NCBI RefSeq assembly: GCF_004025535.1
Contig: NZ_QJRG01000033.1
Location: forward strand, 620,001 to 684,000
Reading direction: 5' to 3'
DNA from: Pseudomonas alkylphenolica
GTDB lineage: Bacteria; Pseudomonadota; Gammaproteobacteria; Pseudomonadales; Pseudomonadaceae
Length of the DNA: 64,000 bases
A program made the translations under genes and the position numbers. The notes beneath the pieces were generated by a model. That model was not told where the DNA came from, did not search any database, and saw only the letters and a program-made list of their open reading frames with translations. Positions 27,633 to 36,076 of the stretch are shown one piece after another. Every line of letters starts with the position of its first letter. The first letter of the stretch is position 1.

Positions 27633-28715
27633 TCAGCCCTGGATCAGGGCTTCGACCTGCTGGATCTTCTGTTCCAGGCTCGCCATGTCGTCACAACGCA
27701 GGGTGGCGTGACCCACTTTGCGCCCGACCTTGAAGGCCTTGCCGTAGTGATGCAGGTGGCACTCGTCGATGGCAATCACCTTGTCGACTGCCGGCACTTC
27801 ACCAATGAAGTTGAGCATGGCGCTTTCGCCGACCTTGGCGGTCGAACCCAGCGGCAGGCCGGCAACGGCGCGCAGGTGGTTTTCGAACTGGCTGCACTCG
27901 GCGCCTTCGATGGTCCAGTGCCCGGAGTTGTGCACGCGCGGAGCGATTTCGTTGGCTTTGAGGCCACCGTCGACTTCGAAGAACTCGAACGCCAGCACAC
28001 CGACGTAGTCGAGCTGCTTGAGCACGCGACCGGCGTAGTCTTCAGCCAGACCCTGCAGCAGGTGGTCTTCACTGGCGACCGACAGGCGCAGGATGCCGTT
28101 CTCGTGGGTGTTGTGCACCAACGGATAGAAACGGGTTTCACCATCGCGGGCACGCACGGCGATCAACGACACTTCGCCGGTGAATGGCACGAAGCCTTCG
28201 AGCAGGCACGGCACACTGCCCAGTTCGGCGAACGTACCGACAACATCTTCGGCAGTTCGCAGCACTTTCTGACCTTTTCCGTCATAACCCAAGGTACGGG
28301 TCTTGAGCACGGCAGGCAGTCCGATGCTGGCGACGGCGGTATCCAGGTCGGCTTGCGACTGGATATCGGCGAACGACGGGGTTGGAATGCCCAGGTCCTT
28401 GAACATGCTCTTTTCGAACCAGCGATCGCGAGCGATACGCAGCGATTCGGCACTCGGGTAGACCGGTACGAACTGCGACAGGAACGCTACGGTTTCAGCT
28501 GGTACGCTTTCGAACTCGAAAGTGACCAGGTCAACTTCGTCAGCCAGCTGGCGCAGATGGTCCTGGTCGCCGTAATCGGCACGCAGGTGCTCGCCCAGTG
28601 GCGCGGCGCAGGCATCCGGCGCCGGATCGAGGAAAGCGAAGTTCATGCCCAGCGGCGTTCCTGCCAAGGCCAACATGCGACCCAGCTGGCCGCCACCGAT
28701 TACACCGATTTTCAT
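27633..28715 (-). CDS. purK: N5-carboxyaminoimidazole ribonucleotide synthase PurK
   Basis: ATP-grasp enzyme of purine synthesis that carboxylates AIR with bicarbonate and ATP; its unstable product goes to PurE. The 360 residues start MKIGVIGGGQLGRMLALAG. ATP-grasp motifs are visible (VLKTRTLGYDGKGQKVL, FTGEVSLIAVRARDGE, VLAFEFFEVDGGLKANEIAPRVHNSGHWTIEG). It is 10 bases after purE, the expected purEK operon order. Confidence 0.97.
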   Translation of the reverse strand: MKIGVIGGGQLGRMLALAGTPLGMNFAFLDPAPDACAAPLGEHLRADYGDQDHLRQLADEVDLVTFEFESVPAETVAFLSQFVPVYPSAESLRIARDRWFEKSMFKDLGIPTPSFADIQSQADLDTAVASIGLPAVLKTRTLGYDGKGQKVLRTAEDVVGTFAELGSVPCLLEGFVPFTGEVSLIAVRARDGETRFYPLVHNTHENGILRLSVASEDHLLQGLAEDYAGRVLKQLDYVGVLAFEFFEVDGGLKANEIAPRVHNSGHWTIEGAECSQFENHLRAVAGLPLGSTAKVGESAMLNFIGEVPAVDKVIAIDECHLHHYGKAFKVGRKVGHATLRCDDMASLEQKIQQVEALIQG

Positions 28716-28725
28716 GCTTTTGACC

Positions 28726-29217
<492 letters not shown>

Positions 29218-29533
29218 CGTCGAGCCTCTTCTCTTGGGCGCCCGCAGGCGCGTCAAAAAACAACAAGCCACGCGGGACAACCGGCGTGGCTTGTTATGCG
29301 AATTAGGGCCGGGGGAGACCGACCGAAGGCCGCGCAGTATATCGCAAAGGCGCAGCTTTGATGCACTTGGCAGACCAACTGCCGCCCTTATTTTTCGGGG
29401 GTCAGGCTGACTCTCGAGTCAAAACAGGGGGGATCGCCGGATCACTCCAGCCAGCTTTTCCTGCTGCCACTCCTGTAATAGCGACTTTAACTTGAGACCT
29501 CCCAGCGCTACAGCGTCAATGGAGGACGCCACT
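29218..29533. other. 316-base gap: purE leader and metzincin-gene promoter
   Basis: Divergent gap between purE and the metalloprotease-like gene. Besides the terminator and TATACT element of the purE side, it holds the ribosome site GGAGGA at 29521-29526 for the plus-strand gene. The plus-strand promoter is not obvious. No other gene is supported. Confidence 0.6.
29255..29295 (-). terminator. Intrinsic terminator in the purE leader
   Basis: AACAAGCCACGC (29262-29273) and GCGTGGCTTGTT (29284-29295) form a perfect 12-bp stem. On the minus strand it is followed by G and six T (29255-29260). It points the same way as purE and ends 38 bases before its start codon. A promoter-like TATACT (29336-29341, minus strand) lies upstream, so the hairpin would be inside the purE leader RNA. 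Confidence 0.7.
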
Positions 29534-30169
29534 ATGACTGCATTAAGACCTTTGGGCATTCTGCTCGCACTACTCTTTACCCTGTACCTGCCTTCGGCGA
29601 CGGCTGCCAGATCCCTGGTGGTCTGGGTCTATGCCCACGACGATCTCGCCGATATCAGCGACGCACAGCTGAACAAGGATTATTTTCAGCACTGGATCGA
29701 CGAGATGCGCTTGATAACCAACCACCCGATAGAGGTCATCTTTGAACGCAACGTGCCCGGCATCACCGATATCACTTATTCAAGCATGAGTGCTGCATCG
29801 CTCCTCGCAATGTTCTCGAATCAATCATCAGATATAGATCATCAACGAGAACGCTCCCCCTCGTACCTGAACAAGTCCATCCTGCTCACCAAGGAGCCCT
29901 ATGATAAAAGTGAATCGGGCTTACTGGCCGGCCTGGCCTATGTTAAACAAACTACCGCCATAGCCTCGCTCGCAACCTTTGTAGCGCCAGCCCATGAGCT
30001 GGGGCACTTGTTTTCAGCCACCCATAATGACGCCGAGGTCAACTTCAACGGCTGGTTTTGCGAAACCTACACCTTTGAAACGCGCCTCTCACTGCGCTCC
30101 AATTGCTATCGCTACAGCGACAAGAACCGCCAGAATATAGCGGACTACATAAACTATTATTCCAGTTGA
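29534..30169 (+). CDS. Small secreted metzincin-like zinc metalloprotease
   Basis: A 211-residue exported protein: signal peptide about 1-24 (ILLALLFTLYLPSATA), then a catalytic-like domain. The zinc motif HELGHLFSATHND places His154, Glu155, His158 and His164, the HExxHxxGxxH pattern with Ser instead of Gly. Cys176 and Cys191 could pair. The segment FETRLSLRSNCYRYSDKNRQNIADYI resembles the reprolysin end (CxxFSxxSxxxI), but the Met-turn methionine seems to be Leu. The start at 29534 is set by GGAGGA 8 bases upstream. Coding bases are more AT-rich than those of its neighbours, which may mean acquisition. Function and substrate are unknown; a host or competitor protein target is guesswork. Confidence 0.7.
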   Translation: MTALRPLGILLALLFTLYLPSATAARSLVVWVYAHDDLADISDAQLNKDYFQHWIDEMRLITNHPIEVIFERNVPGITDITYSSMSAASLLAMFSNQSSDIDHQRERSPSYLNKSILLTKEPYDKSESGLLAGLAYVKQTTAIASLATFVAPAHELGHLFSATHNDAEVNFNGWFCETYTFETRLSLRSNCYRYSDKNRQNIADYINYYSS

Positions 30170-30172
30170 ACT

Positions 30173-31084
30173 TCAGACCGGTTCTTGACCGCCTGCCGAC
30201 TCCAGCTTGCGCCAAAGCAATCGCACATTGGCCTTGCGCACCAGTGCACAGCGATACAGGCGGATCTCCAGTGGCACATGCCACTGGGGGCCGCCACAGA
30301 TAACCAGCTCACCCCGCTCCAATTCCGCCCGCGCCGATAGCCTCGGCACCCATGCGATCCCCAAACCCTCCAAGGCCATACTTTTAAGACTGTCCGCCAT
30401 CGCCGTCTCGTAAACCGTGGTGAATCGCAGGTTACGCTGGCGCAATAACAGATTGACCGAACGCCCGAGGAACGCCCCGGCACTGTATGCCAGTAGCGGC
30501 ACGCTACCCTCGCCTTCAAGGTCAAACAACGGCGTTCCGTCTTTGTCAGCAGCGCACACCGGCAGCATCTCGGTATGTCCCATATGCAGTGACGGGAATA
30601 TCTCGGGGTCCATCTGCAATGCAGCATCCGGATCGTAGAACGCCAACATCAGGTCACACCCGCCCTCACGCAAGGCATGCACCGCATCGCCGACGTTGGT
30701 GGCCACCAGCCGGGTTGCGATGTTCAAACCTTCGTTGCGAAGCTGAGCAATCCACCGCGGGAAGAAGCCCAAGGCCAGGGAGTGAGCGGCAGACACCTGA
30801 ATCACCTCGCCCTGCCCGCCTTCCAGGTGATGCAAATGGCGCAACACTTCACCCAGTTGATCAACAACAGTACGTGCCGTAACCAGGAACAACTGCCCGG
30901 CAGCCGTCAGCTCGATCGGCGTTCGCGAGCGGTTGACCAAGGTCAACCCCAATGCGGCCTCAAGGCTGCGTATACGGCGGCTGAAGGCCGGCTGGGTCAC
31001 AAAACGGCGCTCGGCCGCCTGAGAAAAGCTACGGGTCGCCGCCAGGGCACTGAAGTCTTCCAGCCATTTGCTTTCGAGGTTCAT
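30173..31084 (-). CDS. LysR family regulator next to aspA
   Basis: A 303-residue LysR regulator starting at ATG 31084. The winged helix is MNLESKWLEDFSALAATRSFSQAAERRFVTQPAFSRRIRSLEAALG, then a type-2 periplasmic-like effector domain (VIQVSAAHSLALGFFPRWIAQL). Divergent from aspA with a LysR-type T-N11-A dyad between them, so it probably controls aspA and itself; the inducer is unknown. Its end is 3 bases from the stop of the convergent metzincin gene. Confidence 0.85.
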   Translation of the reverse strand: MNLESKWLEDFSALAATRSFSQAAERRFVTQPAFSRRIRSLEAALGLTLVNRSRTPIELTAAGQLFLVTARTVVDQLGEVLRHLHHLEGGQGEVIQVSAAHSLALGFFPRWIAQLRNEGLNIATRLVATNVGDAVHALREGGCDLMLAFYDPDAALQMDPEIFPSLHMGHTEMLPVCAADKDGTPLFDLEGEGSVPLLAYSAGAFLGRSVNLLLRQRNLRFTTVYETAMADSLKSMALEGLGIAWVPRLSARAELERGELVICGGPQWHVPLEIRLYRCALVRKANVRLLWRKLESAGGQEPV

Positions 31085-31149
31085 CTGTCTCTCCAGGCAT
31101 GCACCAAAATGGCACACGCTCGAATGTCGGTTGGCGTCACATCAACCAT

Positions 31150-31166
31150 TATGCCGTTTGTGCATA
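31150..31166. promoter_or_regulatory. LysR-type operator candidate between LysR gene and aspA
   Basis: TATGCCGTTTGTGCATA: 5-bp inverted arms TATGC and GCATA around seven bases, containing a T-N11-A core (31152-31164). It sits 66 bases before the LysR start and 97 before aspA, where an activation site is expected. Confidence 0.4.
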
Positions 31167-31262
31167 GGTTAGCGTGCAACAGCATTGGCCGCAAAATCGG
31201 CGCAGGCCTAGGATTAGCGCCATTCCGGCATGTGCCGGGTCAAACTCGAGATGATATTTATC

Positions 31263-32687
31263 ATGTCCGCTGCTGCATCGTTCCGCGTCGAAAAAGATCT
31301 GCTTGGCACCCTTGAAGTCCCGGCTGATGCCTACTACGGCATCCAGACCCTGCGCGCTGCCAACAACTTCCACCTCTCCGGTGTTCCACTGTCGCACTAC
31401 CCTAAACTGGTTGTAGCGCTGGCCATGGTCAAGCAGGCCGCTGCTGACGCCAACCGCGAGCTGGGTCACCTGAGCGATGCGAAACACGCCGCCATCAGCG
31501 AGGCTTGCGCCCGCCTGATCCGCGGTGACTACCACGAGCAGTTCGTGGTCGACATGATTCAAGGCGGTGCTGGTACTTCTACCAACATGAACGCCAACGA
31601 AGTAATCGCCAACATCGCGCTGGAGGCCATGGGCCACCAGAAAGGCGAGTACAAATACCTGCACCCGAACAACGACGTGAACATGGCGCAGTCGACCAAC
31701 GACGCCTATCCGACCGCGATCCGTCTGGGTCTGCTGCTCGGTCACGACGCCCTGCTGGCCAGCCTCGACAGCCTGATCCAGGCCTTCGCTGCCAAAGGTG
31801 AAGAGTTCAGCCACGTACTGAAAATGGGCCGTACCCAGCTGCAGGATGCTGTGCCGATGACCCTCGGCCAGGAATTCCGCGCCTTCGCCACCACCATGAC
31901 CGAAGACCTGCAGCGCCTGCGCTCGCTGGCTCCGGAACTGCTGACCGAAATCAACCTGGGCGGTACCGCCATCGGCACCGGCATCAACGCCGACCCTGGC
32001 TACCAGGCCCTGGCCGTACAGCGCCTGGCGACCATCAGCGGCCAGCCGCTGGTACCGGCTGCCGACCTGATCGAAGCCACCTCCGACATGGGCGCCTTCG
32101 TCCTGTTCTCCGGCATGCTCAAGCGTACCGCAGTCAAACTGTCGAAGATCTGCAACGACCTGCGCCTGCTGTCTAGCGGCCCACGTACCGGCATCAATGA
32201 AATCAACCTGCCAGCGCGTCAGCCAGGCAGCTCGATCATGCCAGGCAAGGTCAACCCGGTAATCCCGGAAGCCGTTAACCAGGTGGCCTTCGCCATCATG
32301 GGCAACGACCTGGCCCTGACTGTCGCTGCCGAAGGCGGCCAACTGCAGCTGAACGTCATGGAACCGCTGATCGCCTACAAGATCTTCGATTCGATCCGCC
32401 TGTTGCAGCGCGCCATGGACATGTTGCGCGAGCACTGCATCGTCGGCATCACTGCCAACGAACAGCGCTGCCGTGAACTGGTCGAACACTCTATCGGCCT
32501 GGTCACCGCCCTGAACCCGTACATCGGCTACGAAAACGCCACCCGTATCGCTGCCATCGCCCTGGAAAGCGGCCGTGGTGTGCTGGAACTGGTCCGCGAG
32601 GAAGGCCTGCTGGACGAAGAGATGCTCACCGACATCCTGCGTCCGGAAAACATGATTGCTCCGCGTCTGGTGCCGCTCAAAGCGTAA
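31263..32687 (+). CDS. aspA: Aspartate ammonia-lyase
   Basis: Converts L-aspartate to fumarate and ammonia. From ATG 31263 the protein is 474 residues: FRVEKDLLGTLEVPADAYYGIQTLRA start, GGAGTSTNMNANEV, and the fumarase/aspartase signature GSSIMPGKVNPVI with the catalytic Ser loop. The ORF could open earlier (31230), but MSAAASFRVEKD is the usual start and GAGATGA lies upstream. Downstream asparaginase supplies aspartate, so the two link asparagine use to the TCA cycle. A terminator follows. Confidence 0.96.
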   Translation: MSAAASFRVEKDLLGTLEVPADAYYGIQTLRAANNFHLSGVPLSHYPKLVVALAMVKQAAADANRELGHLSDAKHAAISEACARLIRGDYHEQFVVDMIQGGAGTSTNMNANEVIANIALEAMGHQKGEYKYLHPNNDVNMAQSTNDAYPTAIRLGLLLGHDALLASLDSLIQAFAAKGEEFSHVLKMGRTQLQDAVPMTLGQEFRAFATTMTEDLQRLRSLAPELLTEINLGGTAIGTGINADPGYQALAVQRLATISGQPLVPAADLIEATSDMGAFVLFSGMLKRTAVKLSKICNDLRLLSSGPRTGINEINLPARQPGSSIMPGKVNPVIPEAVNQVAFAIMGNDLALTVAAEGGQLQLNVMEPLIAYKIFDSIRLLQRAMDMLREHCIVGITANEQRCRELVEHSIGLVTALNPYIGYENATRIAAIALESGRGVLELVREEGLLDEEMLTDILRPENMIAPRLVPLKA

Positions 32688-32742
32688 CCGATGCTGTAAC
32701 ACCGCTCACCAGGTCGAGGGACTAGACACCTCTCACCTTTTG

Positions 32743-32776
32743 AGGGCCCTGGGATCAGTCCCCGGGCCCTTTTTTT
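32743..32776 (+). terminator. Intrinsic terminator of aspA
   Basis: AGGGCCC (32743-32749) and GGGCCCT (32764-32770) form the outer stem, extended by GGG/CCC, and are followed by six T. It lies 55 bases after the stop. Confidence 0.88.
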
Positions 32777-32844
32777 ATGCCCGCAACAACGACGGATGGC
32801 GTAGTGTAACCAGCTCATTTCAAGCTGCCCCCGGAGACCGTGCC

Positions 32845-33837
32845 ATGGCAACCGTACACCCCGCCCGCAAGATCATGGTGCTGTATACCGGCGGTACCAT
32901 CGGTATGCAGGCAGGCGCCAACGGGCTTGCTCCAGCCTCGGGCTTCGAGCAGCGGATGCGCGAACAACTGGCCGGCCTTACGGGAATCCCGCTGTGGCAT
33001 TTTCGCGAAATGCAGCCGCTGATCGACAGCGCCAACATGACACCGCACTACTGGCAACGCCTGCGCGAAGCCGTCATTGATGCCGTCGATGTTCAAGGCT
33101 GCGATGCGGCGCTGATCCTGCACGGCACCGACACCCTGGCCTACAGCGCTGCAGCCATGAGCTTCCAATTGTTGGGGCTTGACGCCCCCGTGCTGTTCAC
33201 CGGCTCCATGCTGCCGGCCGGTGTGGCCGACAGTGATGCCGGGGAGAATCTTCTCGGTGCCCTGCAGGCGCTGGCCGGCGGCCTGCCATCGGGCGTGCAG
33301 CTTTACTTCCATGGTGAACTGCTCGACCCGCTGCGCACGGCCAAAGTACGCAGTTTTGGTCGACACCCTTTCGTCCAGCTCAAGCGCTTTGGCGGTGCCA
33401 TGCCTGCAGATCATTTGCCAGCGAAACTCGACTGCCGACAGCCAAAACAGCCGGCCAGCGTAGCGGTGTTACCGCTGGTGCCGGGTTTCAACTCCAACCT
33501 GCTGCACACGGTGCTCGACAGTGGCGCCCAAGGCCTGATTCTGGAGTGCTTCGGCAGCGGTACCGGCCCTGCCGACAATCCGGATTTTCTCGCTGCCCTC
33601 GCCCAGGCCCAGGCAAAGGGCGTGGTGGTCGTGGCAATCACCCAGTGCCATGAAGGCGGTGTAGAGCTGGATGTCTATGAAGCCGGCAGCCGCTTGCGCC
33701 AGGTCGGGGTGCTCTCCGGGGGCGGCATGACCCGGGAAGCTGTCTTCGGCAAATTGCAATTGCTGCTCGGCGCGGGCTTGCCAACCGAAGACGTTCGACA
33801 CCTGATCGAGCAGGACCTCTGTGGGGAACTGCGCTAA
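32845..33837 (+). CDS. L-asparaginase (type I-like)
   Basis: Hydrolyses L-asparagine to aspartate and ammonia. The ATG at 32845, with GGAG 10 bases upstream, gives 330 residues. Catalytic motifs are the N-terminal Thr loop YTGGTIGMQ and HGTDTLAYSA with the second Thr-Asp pair. There is no signal peptide, so it is cytoplasmic (ansA type). Aspartase lies just upstream, separated by a terminator; an AraC gene follows 57 bases after the stop. Confidence 0.92.
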   Translation: MATVHPARKIMVLYTGGTIGMQAGANGLAPASGFEQRMREQLAGLTGIPLWHFREMQPLIDSANMTPHYWQRLREAVIDAVDVQGCDAALILHGTDTLAYSAAAMSFQLLGLDAPVLFTGSMLPAGVADSDAGENLLGALQALAGGLPSGVQLYFHGELLDPLRTAKVRSFGRHPFVQLKRFGGAMPADHLPAKLDCRQPKQPASVAVLPLVPGFNSNLLHTVLDSGAQGLILECFGSGTGPADNPDFLAALAQAQAKGVVVVAITQCHEGGVELDVYEAGSRLRQVGVLSGGGMTREAVFGKLQLLLGAGLPTEDVRHLIEQDLCGELR

Positions 33838-33894
33838 AAGCGGCAAGGCACGCATATTGCTCGCTTGCCGGTAGCCCTTCAGCAGGAAACAACC

Positions 33895-34887
33895 ATGCTC
33901 CACTCACACCTCACGACCCTCAACGCCGTTTCTCTGGTGCTTCAAGCTTTCCAGAACGACGGCGTAGACCCGGCGGCGCTGCTCGACGGTAGCGGCATCA
34001 GCCCCGCAGATCTGGGCCGTGCAGATTCGCGCATCACCACGCGCCAAGAGATGCTGGTATGCGCCAATGCCGTGGCCCAGCGCCGTGAAGTGGGCCTGGA
34101 GCTGGGGCGGCGCATGCATGTTTCCTGCTACGGCATGCTCGGTTACGCCCTGCTCTCCAGTGCCACCTTAGGTGACGCGTTACGCCTGGCCATGCAGTAC
34201 CCGGCGCTTCTGGGAACACTTTTCCAATTGCGCCTGATCGAAGACGGCGAACGTATCTGGTTCAGCGCCAGCAATTATCGGGAAGAGCCGCACCTGGCCG
34301 CGTTCAACGCCGAGTTCTGCCTGACCTCGCTGAAGGTCATCTGCGATGACCTGCTCGGGCAACCACTGCCCTTGCTGGCCGCCCGCTTTGTGCACGCCGC
34401 CCCGGATTACCAGGCGCTGTATGCGCAGACGTTTGCTTGCCCACTGCAATTCGATGCCAGTGACAACGCCTTCGCCTTCGAACGCCGCTGGCTGGATAAA
34501 CCGCTGCCACTGGCCGACCAGATCACCCACCGGGCCATGAGTGAACGCTGCCGCCGCCAGAACCTGGAGTTCACCGGCCGCCAGGCCTGGCTCGGGCGCA
34601 TCCGGCAGTTGCTGCTCGAACAGTTGAATGCAGCACCCGGGCTCGAAGGTCTGGCGCGGCAAATGAACTGCTCGTCGCGCACCCTGCGCCGCCACCTGCA
34701 GGAGTTGGGCAGCAGCTATCAACAATTGCTTGATGAGCTACGCTTCGAACGGGCCAAACAGTTGCTCGCCGAGGACCAGTTGCCGATCTACCAGATTGCC
34801 GAAGCGCTGGGCTTTAGTGAAACCGCCAGTTTCCGCCACGCTTTTTTACGCTGGAGTGGTGTAGCCCCCAGCCATTTCCGCGCCTGA
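33895..34887 (+). CDS. AraC family transcription regulator
   Basis: A 330-residue regulator. The N-terminal half (TLNAVSLVLQAFQNDGVDPAALLDGSGI, GLELGRRMHVSCYGMLGYALLSSATLGDALRLAMQYP) is the AraC_binding_2/arabinose-bd type found in OruR and ArgR-like pseudomonad regulators. The C-terminal AraC double helix-turn-helix is clear (GLEGLARQMNCSSRTLRRHLQELG, then IYQIAEALGFSETASFRHAFLRWSG). It lies between asparaginase and polyamine genes; regulation of either is inference. Confidence 0.9.
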   Translation: MLHSHLTTLNAVSLVLQAFQNDGVDPAALLDGSGISPADLGRADSRITTRQEMLVCANAVAQRREVGLELGRRMHVSCYGMLGYALLSSATLGDALRLAMQYPALLGTLFQLRLIEDGERIWFSASNYREEPHLAAFNAEFCLTSLKVICDDLLGQPLPLLAARFVHAAPDYQALYAQTFACPLQFDASDNAFAFERRWLDKPLPLADQITHRAMSERCRRQNLEFTGRQAWLGRIRQLLLEQLNAAPGLEGLARQMNCSSRTLRRHLQELGSSYQQLLDELRFERAKQLLAEDQLPIYQIAEALGFSETASFRHAFLRWSGVAPSHFRA

Positions 34888-35029
34888 TCAGCGCACGTCG
34901 CACCGTCAAAGGGCGAAATCCGGACACGCAGGTTGGCCATATTGATCCCCTTTTGGCCGTTTGCGTCGTTCTGAACCGAAGCGGCTCCATGAACAATGGC
35001 GCCACGCCAGTGACTTCGGAGAACAACAA

Positions 35030-36076
35030 ATGCTGACTATCTATTCGGATGACCATCACCTTCACCACGGCCGTTGCGAGCTGATCGACGGGCAATTGAT
35101 GCCTTGCTTCGAAATGCCTTCGCGCGCTGACCATGTGCTGGAACGCGTCAAAACCCGTGAGCTGGGCCCGGTGCAAGGTCCTGCAGACTTTGGCCGCGCC
35201 CCACTGCTGCGGGTGCACAGTGCCGATTACCTGAACTTCTTTGAAGGTGCCTGGCAACGCTGGGCCGAACTCGGTCACGACGGCGACCTTCTGCCGTTCA
35301 CCTGGCCCGCACGCACCCTGCGCAGCATCAAACCCAAAGGCCTGCACGGTGAACTGGGTTATTACAGCTTCGATGCCGGTGCACCGATCACCGCCGGCAC
35401 CTGGCAGGCCGCCTACAGCGCAGCGCAAGTCGCCCTGACTGCTCAAGCGGCCATCCAGGCCGGCGCACACAGCGCGTTTGCCCTGTGCCGGCCGCCAGGA
35501 CACCACGCTGCCAGCGATGTGATGGGTGGCTACTGCTACTTGAACAACGCCGCCATTGCCGCGCAGGCCTTTCTCGACCAGGGCCATCGCAAAGTGGCCA
35601 TCCTCGATGTGGATTACCACCACGGCAACGGCACCCAGGAGATCTTCTACCAGCGCAGCGATGTGCTCTTCGCTTCGATTCATGGTGACCCGCAAGCCGA
35701 ATTCCCGTTCTTCCTGGGTTATGCCGATGAAGAAGGCGAAGGTGCAGGCCAGGGCTACAACGTCAACTACCCACTGCCAGCCGGCAGCGACTGGGCGGCC
35801 TGGGGCAATGCCCTGGATCAGGCCTGCGAGCGGATTGCCGCGTATGCCCCCGACGTCGTCGTGGTGTCGCTCGGCGTCGATACCTTCAAGGACGATCCGA
35901 TTTCCCAGTTCAAACTCGACAGCCCCGATTATCTGAAGATGGGCGAACGCATTGCCCGCCTTGGCAAACCGACCCTGTTCGTCATGGAAGGCGGTTATGC
36001 CGTCGAAGAAATCGGTATCAACGCGGTTAACGTGCTCGAAGGCTTTGAGCGCGGCCAGCAAGGCACTCGGCCATGA
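35030..36076 (+). CDS. aphA: Acetylpolyamine aminohydrolase (histone-deacetylase fold)
   Basis: Zinc deacetylase that removes acetyl groups from acetylputrescine, acetylcadaverine or similar polyamines. From ATG 35030 (GGAG upstream) it is 348 residues. Class signatures: CRPPGHHAASDVMGGYCYLNNAAIAA (active-site His pair), DVDYHHGNGTQEIFY (zinc Asp and His), SLGVDTFKDDP (second zinc Asp) and MEGGYAVEEIG (transition-state Tyr). The next gene encodes a polyamine-binding protein and overlaps by four bases, which supports the substrate. Confidence 0.88.
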   Translation: MLTIYSDDHHLHHGRCELIDGQLMPCFEMPSRADHVLERVKTRELGPVQGPADFGRAPLLRVHSADYLNFFEGAWQRWAELGHDGDLLPFTWPARTLRSIKPKGLHGELGYYSFDAGAPITAGTWQAAYSAAQVALTAQAAIQAGAHSAFALCRPPGHHAASDVMGGYCYLNNAAIAAQAFLDQGHRKVAILDVDYHHGNGTQEIFYQRSDVLFASIHGDPQAEFPFFLGYADEEGEGAGQGYNVNYPLPAGSDWAAWGNALDQACERIAAYAPDVVVVSLGVDTFKDDPISQFKLDSPDYLKMGERIARLGKPTLFVMEGGYAVEEIGINAVNVLEGFERGQQGTRP

